A stretch of 50,807 bases of DNA from a virus, in IMG/VR virus record IMGVR_UViG_3300028592_000019, positions 1-50,807 of that record. The stretch is one strand, 5' to 3'. Shown piece after piece: positions 46,183 through 50,807 of the stretch (positions are counted from its first letter, which is position 1; every line of letters begins with the position of its first letter). A model generated the notes under the pieces. The model was not told the origin of the DNA. It did not search any database and was given only the letters and a program-made list of their open reading frames with translations. The position numbers were made by a program, and so were the translations under genes.

Positions 46183-46673
46183 CGCGCCCTCGTCTCGTGG
46201 TGGTAGAGGGCGACCAGAACAGCTTCGGCGCGGCCATCATCCTTGACCCGCTTGAACAGGTCCGCATGGGCCGGGAAGCGGCGCGTGGCTAGTTGGCGGG
46301 AGCCGCCCTTATCGGCTGTGAGCCCGAAGTGCTTCTTCCACTTCTGGGGCGTCACTGTCTCGATGCCGAAGCCAAGGGCGCCGCAAGCGCCGTGCAAGGC
46401 CCCTGCCCCAAAGCCAAACTGAAACGCCTGCATGGCGCCATCTCTGGGCATTGGACCGACCTGTTCGATGACAGCGGTCGCACCGACGTCGATGAACTCG
46501 CGAAGGAGATTCCCCAGGTCGTGCACGTTGACGTGGTTCTTCGTCTTGTCCTTGCCGCCGATGCGCTTCACCACGGCGAACACCGGCATATCGGTGACGC
46601 TGATGATTTCGCCCACATCGGACAGGATTGCGATTGCCCCGCTCATGCCGGGGTCCATGCCGATGGTTGTCAT
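46179..46673 (-). CDS. RuvC-like Holliday junction resolvase
   Basis: ATG 46673 gives 164 aa. Gly-Met-Asp-Pro-Gly with Asp7, Ala-Val-Ile-Glu-Gln-Val-Gly with Glu70, Pro-Gln-Lys-Trp-Lys near 110, and Lys-Asp-Asp-Gly-Arg-Ala-Glu-Ala with Asp145/146: the full acidic set of phage RuvC-like nucleases. It would resolve branched DNA before packaging. Confidence 0.88.
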   Translation of the reverse strand: MTTIGMDPGMSGAIAILSDVGEIISVTDMPVFAVVKRIGGKDKTKNHVNVHDLGNLLREFIDVGATAVIEQVGPMPRDGAMQAFQFGFGAGALHGACGALGFGIETVTPQKWKKHFGLTADKGGSRQLATRRFPAHADLFKRVKDDGRAEAVLVALYHHETRAR

Positions 46674-47068
46674 GCGGCGATCCTCCGCGCGGCGATCCAG
46701 TCCAGACAGGCGCGTTGGCGCTGTGCCGGTGGAAGCGCGCTGCCGACTTCCCGCATGAAGGTCGCAAGCCATGGCTCGTCACCATTCGGGCGCGGCGGCA
46801 GATCAACGGCGTACCGGGTCTTGCCCTTGGCATCGACATAGGCGCGAGGCCCGGCATAGGGCATCCATGCGAATGGCGGGACTTCGGCGGTGAACATGTC
46901 GAAGCGCTTTTGATCATCCAGCCAGCGGGTCACGGTGACGACGCCGCGCCCTGCGGCAATGATGGGGACCGGCTCGAATATCTTGCGCGTGCCCTTGCCG
47001 TTTGAGAGGGCTACGATGCGGTAGCGGCCTCTCGGGGCGCGGGTCATGTCGAGGTTCCAGCCGCTCAT
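46670..47068 (-). CDS. Hypothetical protein
   Basis: ATG 47068; 132 aa, starts Met-Ser-Gly-Trp-Asn-Leu-Asp-Met-Thr-Arg-Ala-Pro-Arg-Gly, a start seen in small phage proteins next to Cys-free beta domains. The C-terminal part is helical with Trp-Leu-Ala-Thr-Phe-Met-Arg-Glu. ATGA coupling on both sides. No function known to me. Confidence 0.73.
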   Translation of the reverse strand: MSGWNLDMTRAPRGRYRIVALSNGKGTRKIFEPVPIIAAGRGVVTVTRWLDDQKRFDMFTAEVPPFAWMPYAGPRAYVDAKGKTRYAVDLPPRPNGDEPWLATFMREVGSALPPAQRQRACLDWIAARRIAA

Positions 47069-47271
47069 CGCCGCGCCCTCTTGGTGATGCCGGCGGCGCG
47101 GGTGCGCTTCCAACGACGACGGGTGCGGGTTCCGGTCGAGTGCGATCGACCAGCCTTGCTGCCGGTGGGCGACAGGATGGATGAAGGAAGGTCGACGAAG
47201 TCAGGAGCGGCAGCAAGGCCGACACCGAACGACGAGGCGAGCATGGCGCCGATGATTGAGCCCATCCGCAT
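47065..47271 (-). CDS. Small protein with hydrophobic N-terminus and basic tail
   Basis: A 68-aa ORF whose ATG overlaps the previous stop (TGATG) and whose stop overlaps the next ATG. N-terminal 20 residues are hydrophobic (possible signal or membrane anchor), the last 25 are Arg/Lys/Thr-rich. The perfect fit in the coupled chain is the main support. Confidence 0.6.
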   Translation of the reverse strand: MRMGSIIGAMLASSFGVGLAAAPDFVDLPSSILSPTGSKAGRSHSTGTRTRRRWKRTRAAGITKRARR

Positions 47272-47735
47272 CAGTTCACCGTGTTCCCGGCAAGCTCGTT
47301 CAGCGCTTCGGCGCCCGCTGCCTGCTCTTCGTCGGTGACCTTCTGGATCGCTGCGCGCGCCGCGATTGCTGCAGCTTCGCCGGGCGTCGATACCGACTGC
47401 CCTTCGACCGGCTTGAACATGCTCATTTGGCCGCTGGCTTCGACGTACATCTCGACCAGATCGTCACCGACCGATTCCGCGTTCTTTTGAAGAAGGCGCT
47501 CGAGCTCGCGCTGGCGCAGAGCGGCGCGTACAATCTTCTGCGGGATACCGAGCTCCTTCTCCCGCGACTTGATTAGGGTCTGCTCGCGCTTCTTGATGTT
47601 TCCGGCTTTACCCCGCGCCGAAGCGAGGATTTCTTGGGCCTCGCCTCGCATCTCCTCGACTTCACCAACGAGATTTTCGAGGTCTTCCGGCTCATAGCTG
47701 TTGCGCCGCTGTTCTACTGGCTTTGCCTTGCTCAT
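47271..47735 (-). CDS. Coiled-coil protein, possibly GapR/DUF2312-like
   Basis: ATG 47735; 154 aa. Residues 15-115 are long charged helices; Glu-Leu-Gly-Ile-Pro-x-Lys-Ile-Val-Arg-Ala-Ala-Leu-Arg-Gln-Arg-Glu near 63-80 and Met-Tyr-Val-Glu-Ala-Ser-Gly near 98 recall the helix order of GapR, the alphaproteobacterial nucleoid protein. Similarity is weak by eye. Confidence 0.55.
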   Translation of the reverse strand: MSKAKPVEQRRNSYEPEDLENLVGEVEEMRGEAQEILASARGKAGNIKKREQTLIKSREKELGIPQKIVRAALRQRELERLLQKNAESVGDDLVEMYVEASGQMSMFKPVEGQSVSTPGEAAAIAARAAIQKVTDEEQAAGAEALNELAGNTVN

Positions 47736-47881
47736 GGCTTCACCCCGAGAAGAACAAGGGCGACGACGAACAGGGCGAAGAGGGTCACTGCCAGCCATGA
47801 GGCCACACGGCGGTCTGCGGCTTCACGGATGCCGAAGTCGTCGGGCAATGAGATGGGGATGCGCTTGCGTTCCGGATGCAC
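47732..47881 (-). CDS. Small single-pass membrane protein
   Basis: GTG 47881 with AAAGGAG seven bases upstream; 49 aa. One transmembrane helix at about 27-46, basic stretch before it. ATGA overlap with the coiled-coil gene. Unknown role. Confidence 0.68.
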   Translation of the reverse strand: MHPERKRIPISLPDDFGIREAADRRVASWLAVTLFALFVVALVLLGVKP

Positions 47882-47883
47882 GG

Positions 47884-48423
47884 TTATGCTCCTTTGGGTG
47901 GGGATGGCTGGGGAGAGATGGCTGGCGCGGCTTCCTGATCGCCCCAAAGGAGGCGCGTCAGGTCGGCGTTGATGTGTGAGAATTCCCAATAGCCATCGAA
48001 CTCGACGCGGCCATATTCGCCAGTCTGCGGAGCGTTCCAGCGAAACGAAGCCCAGACACAGTGACCGACGGCAAACCCTGCCGCTTCGGCAGCGGTGATG
48101 ATTTGCTCGGCCATCGCAGGAATGCCGTCATCAGCATTGAAGGCTTCGTGCGGCATCGAGTTGGGGTATGCCTCGATGACGTGGGAGCCGTGTTCATTGC
48201 GTCCATCAAGGAACAGAGCGCATCCATCCTTGAGCGCAGCGAAATGGCCTGCCGTCCGCTCGCGCTCGGCATTGATGGCCTTAGCAATCTCTGCCTTCAG
48301 AGCATCACGCGCCTCGGTGCCGTTCGGGTCCAAGCCCTCGAACTCTCCGCCCTGAATGCGGGCCTCGAATGCGAAGACGGCAATCTCAGCAGCCTTCTGG
48401 ATATCGGTGGGGATGGCGGTCAT
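47884..48423 (-). CDS. Hypothetical protein
   Basis: A 179-aa acidic soluble protein: helical first 65 residues, then a mixed domain with Ala-Val-Gly-His-Cys-Val-Trp-Ala-Ser-Phe and a Pro-rich end. No family recognised. ATGA overlap with the gene upstream. Confidence 0.72.
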   Translation of the reverse strand: MTAIPTDIQKAAEIAVFAFEARIQGGEFEGLDPNGTEARDALKAEIAKAINAERERTAGHFAALKDGCALFLDGRNEHGSHVIEAYPNSMPHEAFNADDGIPAMAEQIITAAEAAGFAVGHCVWASFRWNAPQTGEYGRVEFDGYWEFSHINADLTRLLWGDQEAAPAISPQPSPPKGA

Positions 48424-48611
48424 GCGCGCTTCTCCCAGCCCAACAGGCCAGCAGATGATGGCGCTGGGTCGAGCCGCCGCATGTCATCAAGTGCTTGCTC
48501 TGCGATGCCGAAGGGCGATGCTCCGCCGGCGTGCCCGTTGACAATCTTGCCGAGCGCTTCGCGGGCAATCTTCACCTGTTTCTGGAGGTCGATGATCCGC
48601 TGCTTGCTCAT
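48420..48611 (-). CDS. Small helical protein
   Basis: A 63-aa protein, Met-Ser-Lys-Gln-Arg-Ile-Ile-Asp-Leu-Gln-Lys-Gln-Val-Lys-Ile-Ala-Arg-Glu-Ala-Leu followed by Ile-Ala-Glu-Gln-Ala-Leu-Asp. The repeated helix pattern occurs in many short phage proteins of this host group. Unknown function. Confidence 0.7.
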   Translation of the reverse strand: MSKQRIIDLQKQVKIAREALGKIVNGHAGGASPFGIAEQALDDMRRLDPAPSSAGLLGWEKRA

Positions 48612-48919
48612 GCCGCGATGCTCACGGCTTCGGCGCTACATGGGTTCCAGCCCCCTGCCCGGCGCGCTGCATTGTCATTGGCCACGCCGTATTGGCGATC
48701 CTTGGCCCGTGCCCAGTCCATGTGGCGGCTGTCGACGGTGCGAGCATCGTCATCGGTCGCATACCAAAGGTCGCGAACCGTCCCGGCACCGATGTCCTTG
48801 CCCGATTGGGCAGAGATCATGGAGGCGAGATAGCCGATCTTTCCATCACGCTTGAGGTGAGGGACGTTGGCGGCTGCGATGCGGTGAAGCATGTCGCGAA
48901 GTTCTGCGCGGGGCGTCAT
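48608..48919 (-). CDS. Hypothetical protein
   Basis: ATG 48919; 103 aa. The middle (Ile-Gly-Tyr-Leu-Ala-Ser-Met-Ile-Ser, Gly-Thr-Val-Arg-Asp-Leu-Trp-Tyr) could be a small HTH; the rest has Met-Asp-Trp-Ala-Arg-Ala-Lys. ATGA coupled. No family assigned. Confidence 0.7.
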   Translation of the reverse strand: MTPRAELRDMLHRIAAANVPHLKRDGKIGYLASMISAQSGKDIGAGTVRDLWYATDDDARTVDSRHMDWARAKDRQYGVANDNAARRAGGWNPCSAEAVSIAA

Positions 48920-49356
48920 GACACGACCCAATCACGGATTGCGTCAGCCAGTTTCGAGCGGAGCCTGCGCCCCTCCCGTTCACGGTTGCGCTCAAAATTG
49001 CGGGCACGCTGGGCGCTGATCTTGTGTTGCAGCGACATGGAGCGATTGACGGCAAGATCAGGATCAAGCGCCGAAACCGATGTCCCAGCCTTTTCCCGAG
49101 CCAGATCACTTGCGCTCTTGGCTAGAAACTCCGCCAAGTCCTTCTGCACGGGGTGCTCGGAAGTGTTGGGATCGATCTTGGGCCGCGACGAAAACAGAGT
49201 GGGGACAAAGTCAAAGGTAAGCGGCGCCACCTCTCTCGGGATCGCAGCGGCAGGACCAAGCCCCATTACCGATATGTCAGTTGCGACGGCCTTTGCCATC
49301 GACGGCCCAGCGGCAACAGCGCCGCCCATAAGCCCAAAGAAACTCCGGCGCTTCAT
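48916..49356 (-). CDS. Protein with twin-arginine (Tat) type signal
   Basis: A 146-aa protein. It begins Met-Lys-Arg-Arg-Ser-Phe-Phe-Gly-Leu-Met-Gly-Gly-Ala-Val-Ala-Ala and then Ala-Lys-Ala, a Tat signal with a plausible cleavage site after about residue 23. The mature part is hydrophilic and ends in an Arg/Glu-rich helix. A Tat substrate in an early phage operon is unexpected; cofactor motifs are not visible. Confidence 0.7.
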   Translation of the reverse strand: MKRRSFFGLMGGAVAAGPSMAKAVATDISVMGLGPAAAIPREVAPLTFDFVPTLFSSRPKIDPNTSEHPVQKDLAEFLAKSASDLAREKAGTSVSALDPDLAVNRSMSLQHKISAQRARNFERNREREGRRLRSKLADAIRDWVVS

Positions 49357-49961
49357 GCTGCACCTGCCAGAATGGCATTGGCGTCGGGCTTGTAGAAATC
49401 ACCGTGGCGCTGCGCTGCCACCTGCTGATAGGCTGCGCTTGCCTCCTCAGCGGTATCGAAAGCCCCAAGGTGATGGTGCTCGCCACAGATCGTTATCTGC
49501 GCAATCCACCGCGACCACCGTGCATTCCAGCTCACACCTTTGAACCCACTCTTGTTCGTGGATGGCGCTCTGGAATTGTGAGCGTTCTGCGCCTTCGTCG
49601 CCGGTCGCAGATTGGCGGGCCGATTGTCCGTCACGACCCCATTGATATGGTCCAGGGTCTGGGGGAGATGGGCCATCTCAATGCCATGATGCATCGCGAA
49701 CACCACGCGGTGCGCGGCATACCGGACATCGTTCACGCAAACCTTGAGGTAGCCGCCAGGGCCTATCGCCCCTGCCCTGCGCCCTGCATAGCGCGTCAGC
49801 CAAGTGCTGCACCCGCGAAGGGTGGCGAAGTGCTCACGCGGACGATGGAGCCAAGTTAGAACGCCAGTGTCGCTGTCGAGCGAAAGGCACTCGTGTAGAT
49901 AAGCCAGTGTCGGAAGCGTGCTGGCTGAATGTTCAGACGGAATAACTGACAATTCGGACAT
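49353..49961 (-). CDS. HNH endonuclease with AP2 domain
   Basis: A 202-aa protein. HNH part: Tyr-Ala-Ala-His-Arg-Val-Val-Phe near 81, Leu-Asp-His-Ile-Asn-Gly near 102, Asp-Asn-Arg-Pro-Ala-Asn-Leu-Arg near 111. AP2-like part: Lys-Gly-Val-Ser-Trp-Asn near 142 and Leu-Gly-Ala-Phe-Asp-Thr-Ala-Glu-Glu-Ala near 164. This form is typical of mobile homing endonucleases. Confidence 0.9.
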   Translation of the reverse strand: MSELSVIPSEHSASTLPTLAYLHECLSLDSDTGVLTWLHRPREHFATLRGCSTWLTRYAGRRAGAIGPGGYLKVCVNDVRYAAHRVVFAMHHGIEMAHLPQTLDHINGVVTDNRPANLRPATKAQNAHNSRAPSTNKSGFKGVSWNARWSRWIAQITICGEHHHLGAFDTAEEASAAYQQVAAQRHGDFYKPDANAILAGAA

Positions 49962-50030
49962 TCCTTATGGCAAACAGAGGCCGTGGCGCGGTGATGCGCA
50001 TGGAGGCTGTGGTGTTGAATTCGGTGTTGG

Positions 50031-50255
50031 TTAGCTGGCCACGGCCATGAGGGGCGGAGGCGCTGTCGCCTCGCCGTAGATGTCGGGCCGCAGGTCATGG
50101 CGCGAGACGCCAGTGACGGCCTCGACCGCCAGCACTCGCCCCACCGGGCACACTTCCCACTGAGAAATCGCCTGAGACGTGATGTTCCCAAGCGCCTTGG
50201 CTAGCTTGGTAGCGCCGCCGGCCTTCTCGATTGCTGTCTTCAGTGCGTTTTCCAT
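50031..50255 (-). CDS. Cro/YdaS-like HTH repressor
   Basis: ATG 50255 gives 74 aa. HTH at about 14-40: Ala-Thr-Lys-Leu-Ala-Lys-Ala-Leu-Gly-Asn-Ile-Thr-Ser-Gln-Ala-Ile-Ser-Gln-Trp, then Val-Pro-Gly-like turn and Val-Ser-Arg-His-Asp-Leu-Arg-Pro-Asp-Ile-Tyr-Gly, the YdaS/Cro pattern. A TTG at 50291 would add 12 residues but lies in the operator region. It is divergent from the repressor gene and first of the early-right genes. Bases 49962-50030 hold nothing recognisable. Confidence 0.85.
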   Translation of the reverse strand: MENALKTAIEKAGGATKLAKALGNITSQAISQWEVCPVGRVLAVEAVTGVSRHDLRPDIYGEATAPPPLMAVAS

Positions 50256-50264
50256 GACTGCATT

Positions 50265-50279
50265 GAAAGCACAGCTTTC
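50265..50279. promoter_or_regulatory. Repressor operator, right control region, site 1
   Basis: GAAAGC-ACA-GCTTTC, a perfect 15-bp inverted repeat ten bases upstream of the Cro-like ATG. It is the best copy of the pattern also found at 1638 and 1672. Confidence 0.8.
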
Positions 50280-50292
50280 CGTTTGATGCAAG

Positions 50293-50303
50293 CGAAACTT
50301 TCG
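50293..50303. promoter_or_regulatory. Possible operator, right control region, site 2
   Basis: CGAAA-C-TTTCG, a perfect 11-bp palindrome. Its half-site spacing differs from the 15-bp copies, so it may bind the Cro-like protein instead, or the repressor weakly. Confidence 0.5.
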
Positions 50304-50309
50304 ATGATT

Positions 50310-50324
50310 GAAAGCTTAGATTTC
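50310..50324. promoter_or_regulatory. Repressor operator, right control region, site 3
   Basis: GAAAGC-TTA-GATTTC, one mismatch from the 15-bp pattern, ending 15 bases before the repressor ATG. A site here suits autoregulation of the repressor. Confidence 0.68.
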
Positions 50325-50339
50325 GGCAATCTCTGCGCC

Positions 50340-50807
50340 ATGGATACCATTGCTGCCAGAATCAAGTTTGTCCGGAAGAGCGCCGGCCTCTCCCAAGAAG
50401 CCTTTGGCAAAGCGCTGGGCGTGTCCCGCGGCGCCGTGGGCAATTGGGAACTGGACAAGGACATCGGCAAAGACAACCTCCTCGCCATCGCGAAAGAGTG
50501 GCGCGTGAGCCTGGATTGGCTGATGAACGGGAAGGGCGAAGCGCCGGATCGCGACGACATCCTCGGAACTGAAGTCTTCAAGGACAATGCGCCGAAGGCG
50601 TATTCCACCTTCGACCCTGACGAGGAATGGAAGCCTGAGACAGAGTTTGAGGGCGAAGCTTATACCCGCGAGATGTGGACGCCGCGCCAGCCCGGCGCAC
50701 TGCCCGAACTGGATCTCAAGGTCGGTGCCGGCGAAGGTTCTGTGGGCGATATCCTGGTGCTCGAGCACAAGGGCCATGCCTACTCTGGCCATCTTATCGT
50801 GGACGAA
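50340..50807 (+). CDS. CI/LexA-like repressor, N-terminal part (3' end cut by window)
   Basis: ATG 50340 starts Met-Asp-Thr-Ile-Ala-Ala-Arg-Ile-Lys-Phe-Val-Arg; the HTH follows with Leu-Ser-Gln-Glu-Ala-Phe-Gly-Lys-Ala-Leu-Gly-Val-Ser at 17-29 and Val-Gly-Asn-Trp-Glu. The 156 residues seen run up to the start of the S24 domain. It is a slightly different allele of the gene at the window's left end. Confidence 0.93.
   Translation, partial: MDTIAARIKFVRKSAGLSQEAFGKALGVSRGAVGNWELDKDIGKDNLLAIAKEWRVSLDWLMNGKGEAPDRDDILGTEVFKDNAPKAYSTFDPDEEWKPETEFEGEAYTREMWTPRQPGALPELDLKVGAGEGSVGDILVLEHKGHAYSGHLIVDE
50407..50807 (+). repeat. Right copy of 401-bp terminal direct repeat
   Basis: Matches 1-401 with 18 differences, all after the first 125 bases. 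See the left copy for the codon analysis. Confidence 0.95.

Noticed and set aside
1-50807. CRISPR array or insertion sequence
   Set aside because: I found no spaced identical repeats of CRISPR form and no transposase gene; the HNH-AP2 gene is the only mobile-type element.

Overview
The window reads as one complete temperate siphovirus genome (about 50.4 kb per unit), from a circular or tandem prophage form, of an alphaproteobacterial host. It is GC-rich, almost fully coding, and made of long runs of ATGA/TGATG-coupled genes. The first and last 401 bases are two versions of the same piece of the repressor gene (first 125 bases identical, 18 differences after that), so the window closes on itself with a period of 50,406 bases but at a point of strain variation. 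The host class is inferred from a GH108 endolysin, a CtrA-like DNA-binding protein, GcrA- and GapR-like proteins and several small genes of a style common in Hyphomicrobiales (rhizobial/Devosia-like) phages. The attachment site is the 3' part of a tRNA-Trp gene.

Layout. (1) Immunity region: a LexA/CI-type repressor (50340 to end, continuing at 1-731) diverges from a small Cro/YdaS-like gene (50255-50031). (2) Plus-strand early-left operon, 1754-9610: small unknown genes, RecE-like nuclease, RecT annealing protein, ExoX-like exonuclease, SSB, HNH and YbcO-like nucleases, excisionase candidate and tyrosine integrase, then attP (9564-9799). The same 15-bp operator pattern, GAAAG-N5-CTTTC, sits at the start of this operon and between repressor and Cro-like gene, a lambda-like two-operator plan. 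(3) Minus-strand early-right operon, 50255 down to 38437: HNH-AP2 nuclease, Tat-signal protein, many small genes, two RuvC-fold proteins, a C5 cytosine methyltransferase with a second long gene overprinted on it, a double-HTH protein, an N6-adenine methyltransferase, a CtrA-like winged-helix protein, primase-helicase, a GcrA-like HTH protein and a DUF6456-like protein. (4) Minus-strand late genes, 37132 down to 16529: terminase, portal (fused to an Acb1-like 2H phosphoesterase), protease-scaffold, decoration, major capsid, connectors, tail genes with a G/GT -1 frameshift, tape measure, tail tip and fibres. (5) Lysis and right end, 13418 down to 9824: GH108 endolysin with membrane anchor, small membrane proteins including a 3TM holin, an ATP-dependent DNA ligase and a small zinc-ribbon-like protein next to attP.

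Several plus-strand genes are set into the minus-strand late region and look like morons (accessory cargo): a TIR-domain gene (28219-29007), an unknown TTG-start gene beside the terminase (37126-37668), a small antisense gene (26250-26465), and a cassette (13534-16532) with a polytopic GT-C-like glycosyltransferase framed by two related 60-residue proteins. A lipoprotein with a TolA-C-like domain sits just behind the repressor. Together with the Acb1-like domain and two methyltransferases these suggest a strong investment in superinfection exclusion, anti-defence and possibly cell-cycle control of the host.

All assignments come from reading motifs and gene order by eye; no database search was run.
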